Of a stretch of 21,921 bases of DNA, positions 1 through 7,826 are shown in pieces (positions within the stretch are counted from its first letter, which is position 1; each line of letters starts with the position of its first letter). Where the stretch lies: the NCBI GenBank assembly GCA_003241175.1, contig QFOI01000014.1:1-21921 (forward strand), written 5' to 3'. This stretch comes from Pseudopedobacter saltans (GTDB taxonomy: Bacteria; Bacteroidota; Bacteroidia; Chitinophagales; Chitinophagaceae). The translations under genes and the position numbers were made by a program. The notes under the pieces are model-generated. The model worked only from the letters and a program-made list of their open reading frames with translations. It did not search any database and was not told the DNA's origin.

Positions 1-2068
1 ATCCGCTAGCGATAGTACTTTTGTTTAACTTGGCATCTGTTCTGGATTTCATTAACCTGTTTTTCAAACCAGTAAGCGCTTCTTCGTCTGCTTTACAATG
101 CAAAAGCAAATCTTCGAATAGAGAGACTGCTTTACTGAAATTTTCATTGAGCCCACTGATAGACATTGTCATCGACTCTGCCGATGCGCTCGCGCTGAAA
201 CTGGCGGCTTGATCATAGAACAATTTGCTAATGTCAGCAGAACTATATTTTTCTGTTCCTAGATATTGTAAGTATGTCAATGCCAACGGTAACAACTTAT
301 TGCTGTAAGAACCGAAATCATAGTAGTAATATAAATTAAACAAACTATTTTCTTTGTTCGGCACATAAAGGACGTCTGCATTTTTTACTTTACCTTTTTG
401 AATAGCTGTTTTATAGTCAATCCATTTAGGTTGAATGGAAGGGAGTTTTTGTTCGGACATTGTTTTTACATAGTCAGATTGCTTGCCGGCATTTGTCTCA
501 ACGGGGGATATTTTTGGCTTTTCAACCTTGGCTATGTTTTTATCTTCACCCTTGTGTTTGTATACGATTACATAGTTGTTGTCTTTGAAAATTTCGTTGG
601 CAAAAGCGATGACTTCTTTTGCTGAAACTTTAGACATGTCGTCGATTTCGGATACGACAAAAGGCCATTGTTCACCCTTGCTATTGATGAAATCTTTCAT
701 CAGCATTCCGATGCGCGCGTCATTGTTGTCTAGTGATTTAAGTTTAGCTAGTTTATTGTTAGCAACGATTGCTTTGATAAGTGTAGTGTCGAACTTTCCT
801 TTTTTAAGCAAATCTATTTGACTAAGAAGAAGATTTTTTACCTCCTCTAAACTCTGCCCTTGTTTTGGAGAACCTCCTAGTTCGAAAACTCCATAATCCT
901 TATTTTGATCAGGTCCGGCAAATGATTTGGCGACTTTTTGAGTTTTGTTGAGGTTAAGATCAAACAATCCGGCTTTGCCGTTATTTAATATTTCCCCGAT
1001 CAGATCCGCCATCATTGCTTCATGCGATTCTGCCTTGCCAATACGGTATCCAATGGTCAAAGATTCGGCACTTGGACCATATACATCTTTGACAATGGGT
1101 CCGACAATAGGTTTTTCTATTGGATCCTTATAGTCTTCTACAGGTTTAGCTACCATGTAACTAAAATTTTTGTCTATGAGCTTAATGGCCTCATCTGGGT
1201 TGAAGTCTCCGGACATAACAATAGCCATATTGTTGGGGACATAATATTTGTCATAGTAGTTCCTGATCGCGATTAAAGATGGATTCTTTAAGTGCTCGAT
1301 GGTACCAATAGTTGTTTGCTGGCCATAATTGGATGTTGGGAAAACGGCAGCTAGCAAAGCTTCATTGACTTTCCAACCATCGTTATCCAAACCTCTGTTT
1401 TTTTCCTCGTAAACCGCTTCTAACTCTGTATGAAACAGACGGAACTGTGGATTGCGAAATCTTTCCGCTTGTATCTGTACGAATTTATTCAAAGCATTGG
1501 ACGGAATGTTTTCTTCGTATACAGTTTCTTCTACCCAAGTGTGTGCGTTCGTCCCTTGCGAGCCAAGATTAGACATTAATTTGTCATATTCATTGGCAAT
1601 AGAATAATGGGATGCTACACCAGAAATACTATCTATTTCATGGTATTTCTCTTTTCGTGCAAGGCTATCCGTTGTTGGAATCTTGTTATATTCTGCATAC
1701 AATTCAGTAATCCTGTCAAGATAAGGTTTTTCCTTACTCCAGTCCAATGAGCCGAACTTGTCAGTTCCTTTAAACAAAAGGTGCTCCAGGTAATGCGCTA
1801 AGCCAGTGTGGTCTGAAGGGTCATTGTTGCTTCCTGTTCTAACAGGAATATTTACGGCTATTCTGGGTTCTTTGTTGTTTTGCGTAAGAATAACTTTGAG
1901 GCCATTTTTCAAAGTGTAAAAACGTGCTTTCAATGGATCGTCTGTTACATATTGATAACTATAACCGGCGGAAGTTGCTTGCTTCCATTGATATTTTTGC
2001 TGTGCAAATGCAAAACTAGGTATTGCCATAGTTAGTGCAATACCCAGTCTAAAAATTGACTTGGGCAT
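1..2068 (-). CDS. M16 family zinc metallopeptidase, long form, 3' end outside the window
   Basis: The first 689 codons are present; the rest lies beyond the left edge. A signal peptide ending near residue 23 (SFAFAQ) sends the protein to the periplasm or outer membrane. The inverted zinc motif HYLEH is at residues 92-96, with His92 and His96 as ligands and Glu95 as the catalytic base. The further conserved glutamates of M16 lie in ELEAVYEE at 215-222, one of them the third ligand. The family (pitrilysin, insulysin, processing peptidase) cuts peptides inside a closed chamber. The length so far suggests the two-half form of about 900 residues or more. The start ATG has no clear Shine-Dalgarno sequence, as is usual in Bacteroidota. 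It begins 63 bases after the TonB receptor gene on the same strand, so co-transcription is likely. A role in degrading imported peptides is inference. Confidence 0.93.
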   Translation of the reverse strand, partial: MPKSIFRLGIALTMAIPSFAFAQQKYQWKQATSAGYSYQYVTDDPLKARFYTLKNGLKVILTQNNKEPRIAVNIPVRTGSNNDPSDHTGLAHYLEHLLFKGTDKFGSLDWSKEKPYLDRITELYAEYNKIPTTDSLARKEKYHEIDSISGVASHYSIANEYDKLMSNLGSQGTNAHTWVEETVYEENIPSNALNKFVQIQAERFRNPQFRLFHTELEAVYEEKNRGLDNDGWKVNEALLAAVFPTSNYGQQTTIGTIEHLKNPSLIAIRNYYDKYYVPNNMAIVMSGDFNPDEAIKLIDKNFSYMVAKPVEDYKDPIEKPIVGPIVKDVYGPSAESLTIGYRIGKAESHEAMMADLIGEILNNGKAGLFDLNLNKTQKVAKSFAGPDQNKDYGVFELGGSPKQGQSLEEVKNLLLSQIDLLKKGKFDTTLIKAIVANNKLAKLKSLDNNDARIGMLMKDFINSKGEQWPFVVSEIDDMSKVSAKEVIAFANEIFKDNNYVIVYKHKGEDKNIAKVEKPKISPVETNAGKQSDYVKTMSEQKLPSIQPKWIDYKTAIQKGKVKNADVLYVPNKENSLFNLYYYYDFGSYSNKLLPLALTYLQYLGTEKYSSADISKLFYDQAASFSASASAESMTMSISGLNENFSKAVSLFEDLLLHCKADEEALTGLKNRLMKSRTDAKLNKSTIASG

Positions 2069-2131
2069 AAAAATGATTATTTGCGCCCAAGTTAAAACAA
2101 ATTGTTAATATCTAAATGAATAGTCGGCTTA

Positions 2132-5008
2132 TTAGTTAGAGCGGTTTCTGCCACCGCCCATTCCTCCTCCCCAGCCGCCGCCCATGCCACCTCTATCTCC
2201 TCGGTCTCCACCCATTCCTCTTCTGTCTCCATTGCCACCGTTCCTACCGTTAAAGCTTCGTAAGTTGTAAACAAAAGAGATCATCGCATATCTTTTGAGA
2301 ACGGTATTGGTGGATGTCATAATATAGTTATCAGATCTTGTATTGGTGACAGCTTTGTTTTGATTAAGAATATCATTTACGGAAAAACGAATCTCTCCTT
2401 GCTTGTTTTTAAATATGGATTTGGAAATATACATATTCCAAATAGGTACACTAGTATTGTACAATCCAGTATAATACGTATAGTTAAAAGTACCATTGAC
2501 TTGCCAACCAGATTTAGTGTACCATGTACCTTCAAATGTTACGTTTTGTGAAAAATAGTTGGTATTGTTTCCTGCATTGAAAGAATATTTGGAAATGGTG
2601 TAGGATGGCTCGGTACTTATGTTGACATCGAAAGTTGTAGCTAAATTTGTAGTCCAACTGATCCTTTCTCCAAATCCATAGTTACGTGTGTCGTTGCGAG
2701 CAGTATCGGGTATTCCAGAAGTATTGTCGATCACGAGACCTGGTGATTTTTGTGCACTTAATGCTGTGCGGAAAGACAAATTGGACTGGGGTTTCACGAT
2801 CGGAAACCCATAATCAAATGAACCATTAATACTATAGAATCCACTCATATTGGTGTAGGATGTTAATTGCCCTCCATTGTTCAGTCTAGTCGTTACATTG
2901 ACAATGTTGTTTGTTGTCAGTGTGTAACTAAGCATACTAAAGAGGTGTTTGTTATTTGTTCTATCAAAGAAAAAATAATTGGCGCGGAAACTATGAGAAA
3001 ACGATTGGTTTAGATCAGGATTACCAACTGTTTGGTTTAGTATGTTGGAATTGTCCAATACTGGTTGTAGTTGACCAGCAGATGGCTGTGCAGTTCTTCC
3101 ACTATAGTTGAATGACAACCTCCTAGATTGCTCCATATTCCAACGGAAGGAAGCTGTAGGGTAGAAGTTGGTATATTTCCGATCAATAGGTTCATATCCT
3201 TTGAAATTATTTTCACTTATCATGTGGCCAAACTGTATTCCACTTCCTGCACTAAAATTAATAGTTTTGTTATTGAAATGATAACCAAGTTCAACACGAT
3301 CCGATTTGTAGATATTGTTGAAGTTATTGGTCAAAGTGGAATCTAATTTGTCATATTCGTTTGTCGCCAAGTTATAGTCATAGGTTTTCCTGTCAGAGAC
3401 ACTTTTTCTATAACTATGGCTGTAGGTAAATGCCAATTGTTGGTTCTTGGCGATGGGTTCGGTATAAGTTACAGTTTCCGTTAATGTATTGGTATTGGAT
3501 TTAGTAGTGTAATAGCGATCAATGGAGTCCGTACGGTTTTGAGAAACATAATTCACGATATTGGTTGTATAGCCGTAGCCGTCATTTTGATTGCCGCTCC
3601 AGTCCAAACCAAGAGACAAAGTCCTTCCAGCTTTTCCAAAACGATGCATATAAAGAGCATTCCCGCTACCATTAAATCCTGAGTTGTGTGTTCCGTTTTG
3701 GATATTGGATCGTGTGATATATTTTCTTTCTCCCAATGTGTCTTTAAATATATCTGTTAACTGACTGCTTTGATTGTCACTTGAAATAAAGGACATATTT
3801 GGCCTGATTAGCAAAGAATTTGTTGAATCGAAACTAGACTGTATATTGAACTGAATACGGTGGTTTTGGTTTCTACTTAACGTACCTGTTATGCTGTTTT
3901 GATTAGTGTTTTGTGAAGAATCCGAATAAAGATTTTCTCGTTCAGAATGTCCGTCGTTCCATGTTTTGGTATTGTTGTAAAAATAGCTTCCATCAACATC
4001 TGTTTGTCCCCACTTGTCCGCATAGCGTAGACCAGCAGCTATTGTCTTTGTAATTCCAGAGGATCCACCACCAAAAGTTCCAGAAGCTCCAGCTCCTCTT
4101 CCGCCTCCAGCACCTCGGCCATTACCTCCACCTAAATCTTGAGCGGTGAACATTTGGCTATTGACATTGTTGATCTGTCCTAATAAGGATATTTTTTGAT
4201 CGTTGTTGAATTTGTTGATGTTGCCTCCAACATTATATAAAGTTTGATCCGAATGTCCAACCCCAGCCGCCTGCTTACCAAAATAGCCGACATTTTTATC
4301 TTTTTTAATGACGATATTGATGGTTTTCACACGATTGCCGTCATCGAAACCCGAAAAGGCACTTTGATCACTTTGCGCGTCGTAAACTTCTATTTTGTCG
4401 ATAATGTCTTTGGGTAGATTTTGTGTGGCGAGCTTGGGATCTCCATCGAAAAAGCGTTTGCCATTGACCAATACACGTGAAACAGACTCTCCTTGAGCTT
4501 TGATATTGCCACTTCCATCGATTTCCATACCGGGCATTTTTTTCAACAAATCCTCCGCCGTTGCATTTGGTTTAGTATTGAAAGCGTCTGCTCTCAGTGC
4601 CATAGTGTCTCCTCTGAAAGAAATGGGCGGTGTCGAAACAACAACAACTTCCTCCAAATTACTACCTGCCATGGACATATAAAAAGGTGACAAAGGATAA
4701 TTGGGAAATGCATTGGAAAGTACTGCTTTTTGCCTCATAGATGCAAAACCTGTTGCGCTTATCCGTACCCAAAAACTATCCAAAGGCAACCTTTCAAAAG
4801 TGAAATTGCCGTTAGAATCTACAACAGTGGTTTGCAATATGGTAGAGTCGTCGAATCTTGTTAGTCTAACTTTTGCACCTTTGAGGGACATGTGGTTAAG
4901 GGTGTCTTCTGCTTGTCCAGTAATTGTGCCAATACGAGAAGTATCTTGTGCTTTTCCGTAAAAACATCCTACTAAAAACAAACTTAAGAATAGTAATTTT
5001 CTGAGCAT
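2132..5008 (-). CDS. TonB-dependent outer-membrane receptor with carboxypeptidase-regulatory-like N-terminal domain and Gly/Arg-rich tail
   Basis: This 958-residue protein resembles the Bacteroidota outer-membrane beta-barrel family 3 receptors. In order it has a signal sequence (about 1-21), a CarboxypepD_reg-like beta-sandwich (about 26-111), a plug domain (about 130-240, with PNATAEDLLKKMPG and VNGKRFFDGDP), a Gly-rich loop (about 293-317) and a long barrel rich in aromatic, Asn and Ser residues. The likely last strand (ISFVYNLRSF) ends near residue 919 and is followed by a 39-residue Gly/Arg/Asp tail. The frame is open to 5068, but the ATG at 5008 starts a proper signal sequence and lies downstream of the promoter element at 5047-5054, so I chose it. 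The substrate cannot be read from sequence; no SusD gene is adjacent. The signal sequence also contains LVGC, a possible lipobox. The M16 peptidase gene follows closely. Confidence 0.92.
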   Translation of the reverse strand: MLRKLLFLSLFLVGCFYGKAQDTSRIGTITGQAEDTLNHMSLKGAKVRLTRFDDSTILQTTVVDSNGNFTFERLPLDSFWVRISATGFASMRQKAVLSNAFPNYPLSPFYMSMAGSNLEEVVVVSTPPISFRGDTMALRADAFNTKPNATAEDLLKKMPGMEIDGSGNIKAQGESVSRVLVNGKRFFDGDPKLATQNLPKDIIDKIEVYDAQSDQSAFSGFDDGNRVKTINIVIKKDKNVGYFGKQAAGVGHSDQTLYNVGGNINKFNNDQKISLLGQINNVNSQMFTAQDLGGGNGRGAGGGRGAGASGTFGGGSSGITKTIAAGLRYADKWGQTDVDGSYFYNNTKTWNDGHSERENLYSDSSQNTNQNSITGTLSRNQNHRIQFNIQSSFDSTNSLLIRPNMSFISSDNQSSQLTDIFKDTLGERKYITRSNIQNGTHNSGFNGSGNALYMHRFGKAGRTLSLGLDWSGNQNDGYGYTTNIVNYVSQNRTDSIDRYYTTKSNTNTLTETVTYTEPIAKNQQLAFTYSHSYRKSVSDRKTYDYNLATNEYDKLDSTLTNNFNNIYKSDRVELGYHFNNKTINFSAGSGIQFGHMISENNFKGYEPIDRKYTNFYPTASFRWNMEQSRRLSFNYSGRTAQPSAGQLQPVLDNSNILNQTVGNPDLNQSFSHSFRANYFFFDRTNNKHLFSMLSYTLTTNNIVNVTTRLNNGGQLTSYTNMSGFYSINGSFDYGFPIVKPQSNLSFRTALSAQKSPGLVIDNTSGIPDTARNDTRNYGFGERISWTTNLATTFDVNISTEPSYTISKYSFNAGNNTNYFSQNVTFEGTWYTKSGWQVNGTFNYTYYTGLYNTSVPIWNMYISKSIFKNKQGEIRFSVNDILNQNKAVTNTRSDNYIMTSTNTVLKRYAMISFVYNLRSFNGRNGGNGDRRGMGGDRGDRGGMGGGWGGGMGGGRNRSN

Positions 5009-5026
5009 ATGGGTATTGTTGAAAAA

Positions 5027-5072
5027 AGTCATGTTCCAATTGAACGCAAAAGTATCCAATTGGAGCATGACT
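5027..5072. repeat. Inverted repeat made of two similar palindromes around the TonB receptor promoter
   Basis: The arms 5027-5042 and 5057-5072 are reverse complements over 16 bases with one mismatch. Each arm overlaps a copy of the palindrome TCCAATTGGA: exact at 5055-5064, imperfect (TCCAATTGAA) at 5035-5044. The two centres are 20 bp apart, about two helical turns, and flank the -7 element. If transcription starts near 5040 the 5057-5072 arm is not transcribed, so a DNA operator is more likely than an RNA hairpin. Confidence 0.6.
5047..5054 (-). promoter_or_regulatory. -7 promoter element of the TonB receptor gene
   Basis: On the minus strand this reads TACTTTTG, an exact match to the Bacteroidota consensus TAnnTTTG. 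Transcription would begin near 5040, leaving a leader of about 30 bases before the ATG at 5008. No convincing -33 TTTG is seen. The element sits between two palindromic sites, reported separately. Confidence 0.5.
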
Positions 5073-5124
5073 GTATTTCTCTTTCGGTAAAAAAAGCTTT
5101 AGTTTAGGTCAATGAATAAAAATG

Positions 5125-5661
5125 TTAAAATTTATTCTTCCACATCATGCTTTCGATGGGCTTATTAGGCTGACCACTATACTTTGCATTTTTTTTGTGG
5201 TCATAAGAAACTTCCACAGAACCCTCCACAGGAAAATAGATAAGTTGTCCGATAGGCATGCCTGCATAAATACGTACCGGTAATTTGACAGAAATTTCCA
5301 ATGTCCAGTTTCCACAAAATCCGACATCCCCCTTTCCTGCTGTTGCGTGTATGTCAATACCTAGTCTGCCCGTGGAAGATTTTCCTTCCAAGAAGGGAAC
5401 ATGGGCATGGGTTTCGGTATATTCTGCTGTTACGCCAAGGTAAAATTTGTTGGGCTGTAAGACAAAGCCGTCCTCCGGAATGTCAAAATATTCAATCTGG
5501 TTGTGCTTTTTGGCATCCAATTCATTATCTACGTATAGTGCTAATGTTTTGCCCAGATGTACATCATAACTATTGCTTCCAAGAGCCTCACGAGAATAGG
5601 GTTGTATCTTGATCGTTCCTTTCTCCATTTCCCCTAATATACTTTTATCGGATAAAATCAT
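5125..5661 (-). CDS. dcd: dCTP deaminase
   Basis: This 178-residue protein converts dCTP to dUTP and ammonia in the cytoplasm, feeding thymidylate synthesis through dUTPase. It carries the family signature at residues 92-122: EGKSSTGR, then HATAGKGDVGFCGNWTLE. Glu122 corresponds to the catalytic Glu138 of the E. coli enzyme, Ser95 to Ser111, Arg99 to Arg115 and Ala108 to Ala124, with identical spacing. The length is slightly under the E. coli protein (193). Whether it also has dUTPase activity cannot be decided by eye. The start ATG lies in a 15-bp palindrome (5643-5657). It is divergent from the phosphopantetheinyl transferase gene, 61 bases away, and 116 bases upstream of the TonB receptor gene, which has its own promoter element. 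Confidence 0.97.
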   Translation of the reverse strand: MILSDKSILGEMEKGTIKIQPYSREALGSNSYDVHLGKTLALYVDNELDAKKHNQIEYFDIPEDGFVLQPNKFYLGVTAEYTETHAHVPFLEGKSSTGRLGIDIHATAGKGDVGFCGNWTLEISVKLPVRIYAGMPIGQLIYFPVEGSVEVSYDHKKNAKYSGQPNKPIESMMWKNKF

Positions 5662-5722
5662 AAAAATCTATGTGATTGGTGTATTTTGCCCGATATTGCG
5701 TTACTAAATCTTAGAAAAGAAC

Positions 5723-6349
5723 ATGGGCCTCTATTTTCGGCACAATATTAATGATTTTACTCGACTGGCTATTTGGAAAATAGAAGAGGACGAAGCTTTT
5801 TTTTTGGAAAGTGTTCCATCCAAAAGGGACATAGGGCATCCACACAAGCGGTTACAACATCTAGCAGGACGATTTTTGCTTAAATTTCTCTTTCCTGATT
5901 TCCCGTCTGAAGAGATAGAAATTGCCGATACCAAAAAACCATACCTACTGCACGAACAATATCATTTTTCCATTTCTCATGGTGGTAATTATGCTGCAGC
6001 CATAGTGAGCCAAAGGGATCGAGTGGGGATCGATATCGAAATGTTTGCGGAGAAAATTAAAAGAATTTCGCACAAATTTTTAGACGAGGAAGAGATGGAG
6101 TTGACAGAGGATAGTATGAGAGGTATTGACTTGCAGATGCTGACAACCTTTTGGAGTGCCAAAGAATGCGTTTTTAAATGGTGGAGCTACGGCAATATCA
6201 GTTTGAAGGATAATATTAAGATTCGTAACATAGAAGAGTATCCTGTCCAAATGGTGCATGCCGATTTTCTCAGAGAAGGAGAAGAATATCCAATACAGAT
6301 TTCGTATAAATTTTTTGAAGAAATGGCTCTCTGTTGGTTGGTGGATTGA
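5723..6349 (+). CDS. 4'-phosphopantetheinyl transferase, Sfp type
   Basis: The 208-residue protein moves the phosphopantetheine arm of CoA onto a serine of carrier proteins. Both family signatures are present: VGIDIE at residues 101-106 (Asp104 and Glu106 as magnesium ligands) and WSAKECVFK at 144-152 (Glu148 and Lys152). The FSISHGG segment at 82-88 supplies the conserved His of the CoA site. The length is in the Sfp range (about 200-240) rather than the short AcpS type (about 120). It is the first gene of a plus-strand run with the VOC protein and LpxD-type genes, with gaps of 36 and 63 bases. Since LpxD uses acyl carried on phosphopantetheinylated ACP, this enzyme may serve the cell's fatty-acid ACP; no polyketide or peptide synthetase gene is nearby. 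That link is inference. Confidence 0.93.
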   Translation: MGLYFRHNINDFTRLAIWKIEEDEAFFLESVPSKRDIGHPHKRLQHLAGRFLLKFLFPDFPSEEIEIADTKKPYLLHEQYHFSISHGGNYAAAIVSQRDRVGIDIEMFAEKIKRISHKFLDEEEMELTEDSMRGIDLQMLTTFWSAKECVFKWWSYGNISLKDNIKIRNIEEYPVQMVHADFLREGEEYPIQISYKFFEEMALCWLVD

Positions 6350-6385
6350 CACATTGATTATTTAACTATCCAAATACGATTGCAA

Positions 6386-6745
6386 ATGTTGACACAAGTC
6401 CATCCCAAACTTCCGATGCGTGACAAATCTGTTACACGTGATTTCTTTGTCGGTCAGCTTGGTTTTGAAGAATTGGGAGATCCTAGTTTTGAACCTTATC
6501 TTATGGTTAGGAAAGACAATGTCCAAATACATTTCTTTTTGTACAAAGAACTTATGCCAGATGAAAATTACGGGCAGATATACATCCGAACGGATAATAT
6601 TGCTAGCCTATACACAAATTTTCAAGAAACAGGTGTTGCCATTCATCCCAATGGTCCCTTACAGACAAAACCATGGGGCCAGATAGAATTTGCATTATTG
6701 GATCCGGACAATAATCTATTGACTTTTGGTGAGGCAATACCCTAA
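6386..6745 (+). CDS. VOC superfamily protein (glyoxalase / bleomycin resistance fold)
   Basis: The 119-residue protein has the usual one-domain VOC length and the paired beta-alpha-beta-beta-beta pattern: MRDKSVTRDFFVGQLGFEE in the first half, and YIRTDNIASLYTNF followed by FALLDPDNNLLTFGE in the second. The ending DPDxNLLTFGE is typical of this superfamily. His in VQIHFF and Glu in FGE fall where metal-binding members have ligands, but members of the bleomycin-binding type use no metal, so the activity is open. I chose the ATG at 6386; a TTG two codons upstream (6380) is less likely. It sits between the phosphopantetheinyl transferase and LpxD-type genes. Resistance to bleomycin should not be assumed from this fold. 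Confidence 0.85.
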   Translation: MLTQVHPKLPMRDKSVTRDFFVGQLGFEELGDPSFEPYLMVRKDNVQIHFFLYKELMPDENYGQIYIRTDNIASLYTNFQETGVAIHPNGPLQTKPWGQIEFALLDPDNNLLTFGEAIP

Positions 6746-6775
6746 AATTACTAAGGAATCTTTCTTCTTTCCCAT

Positions 6776-6809
6776 TACCTTTACGCATTAAACAAAAGTC
6801 GTAAGGGTA
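6776..6809 (+). promoter_or_regulatory. Hairpin covering the start of the lpxD-type gene
   Basis: TACCTTTACG (6776-6785) can pair with CGTAAGGGTA (6800-6809) through 10 base pairs, one of them G-U, around a 14-base loop. The right arm contains AAGGG, which could act as a Shine-Dalgarno sequence, and the A of the start codon at 6809. Folding would hide the start site in the mRNA. Seen by eye only; no folding energy was computed. Confidence 0.4.
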
Positions 6810-7783
6810 TGAAATTTCCAGCACCTGTAAGTATACAATGGATTGGCGAGTTAGTTGGTGCCACTCAGATAGTAGGAGAGGAAAATGCACAAGCTAGTGG
6901 AATTAATGAACTACACAAAGTCGAGAAAGGTGATCTAGTTTTTGTCGATGCCCCCAAGTATTACGATACCTGTCTTAATAGTGCAGCTACACACATAATT
7001 ATTAACACATCCGAAGTTTCCGTGCCAGTCGGCAAAACGTTGATTGTAGTAGAAAATCCTTTTGAAGCCTATCTCAAAATAGTAGACCATTTTCGGCCAT
7101 TTTCTCCAGCGGAAAAAATGGTCAACGACAAGGCGGTTATTGGAGAAAATACGATTGTTATGCCGGGTGTATTCATCGGTAAAGATGTGAAGATTGGCAA
7201 AAACTGTCGTATTTTTCCTAATGTTACCCTATTGGACTATACCGAAATTGGTGATAATGTGGTTATTCAATCCGGAACGGTCATCGGTGGCGATGCTTTC
7301 TATTACAATACCAAAAAAGACCGCGACGTCTGGTATCGCCGTATGCAAAGCTGTGGTAACGTTGTTATTGAGGATGACGTGGAAATAGGTTGCAACTGTA
7401 CGATTGACCGTGGTGTCACTGCATCTACTGTCATCGGTAAGGGAACTAAAATCGATAATCTTGTTCATATTGGACACGACAACACTATCGGGAAAAATTG
7501 TCTGTTTGCAGCTCAGGTTGGAATTGCGGGTGCGACAGTTGTAGAAGACGGTGTTTGTCTTTGGGGACAGGTTGGCGTAAGTAAAACATTGACTATTGGC
7601 GCCAATACGCAAGTCCTTGCACAGAGTGGCGTTCCGTCTTCCTTGAAAGGCGACAAAGTTTATTTCGGTTATCCGGCAGAAGAAGCTCCTTTAAAAAGAC
7701 GCGAACTAGTTTGGCAAAAACGTATACCCGAATTATGGGAGGACGTCAAGAAAATAAAACAGATACTCAACGAAAAAGTTTAA
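6809..7783 (+). CDS. lpxD: LpxD-type UDP-3-O-acylglucosamine N-acyltransferase (Bacteroidota paralogue)
   Basis: The 324-residue protein has an N-terminal uridine-binding-like domain (about 1-100), a left-handed beta-helix of hexapeptide repeats (about 105-280) and a C-terminal helix. LpxD adds a 3-hydroxyacyl chain from acyl-ACP to the amino group of UDP-3-O-acyl-glucosamine in lipid A synthesis, at the cytoplasmic face of the inner membrane. VHIGHD at 219-224 aligns with QIAHN of E. coli LpxD, so His223 matches the catalytic His239. The ending YFGYPAEEAPLKRREL is typical of LpxD. The segment at 161-182 (GGDAFYYNTKKDRDVWYRRM) differs from the usual GFGF-containing stretch. From memory, many Bacteroidota carry a second LpxD-like gene of this kind apart from the lpxC-fabZ cluster, so another acceptor is possible. 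No lpxA, lpxB or lpxC gene is in the window. Confidence 0.88.
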   Translation: MKFPAPVSIQWIGELVGATQIVGEENAQASGINELHKVEKGDLVFVDAPKYYDTCLNSAATHIIINTSEVSVPVGKTLIVVENPFEAYLKIVDHFRPFSPAEKMVNDKAVIGENTIVMPGVFIGKDVKIGKNCRIFPNVTLLDYTEIGDNVVIQSGTVIGGDAFYYNTKKDRDVWYRRMQSCGNVVIEDDVEIGCNCTIDRGVTASTVIGKGTKIDNLVHIGHDNTIGKNCLFAAQVGIAGATVVEDGVCLWGQVGVSKTLTIGANTQVLAQSGVPSSLKGDKVYFGYPAEEAPLKRRELVWQKRIPELWEDVKKIKQILNEKV

Positions 7784-7786
7784 AAT

Positions 7787-7819
7787 AACAAAAGGCAACT
7801 TTCCAAGTCGCCTTTTGTT
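7787..7819. terminator. Bidirectional terminator between lpxD and the alpha/beta hydrolase gene
   Basis: AACAAAAGGC (7787-7796) pairs with GCCTTTTGTT (7810-7819), and the inner ACTT/AAGT can extend the stem. T-rich stretches follow in both directions, fitting the two convergent genes that end at 7783 and 7827. Confidence 0.85.
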
Positions 7820-7826
7820 TGCATTT

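Noticed and set aside
2092..2274. A 60-codon minus-strand frame rich in Glu, Trp and Ala
   Set aside because: It is the shadow of the Gly-rich tail of the TonB receptor in another frame and has no support as a gene.
5008..5068. A longer N-terminus for the TonB receptor starting at 5068
   Set aside because: It would place 20 polar and aromatic residues before the signal sequence and lies upstream of the likely transcription start.
6380..6385. A TTG start for the VOC protein
   Set aside because: An ATG two codons downstream is the simpler start and nothing supports the extra residues.
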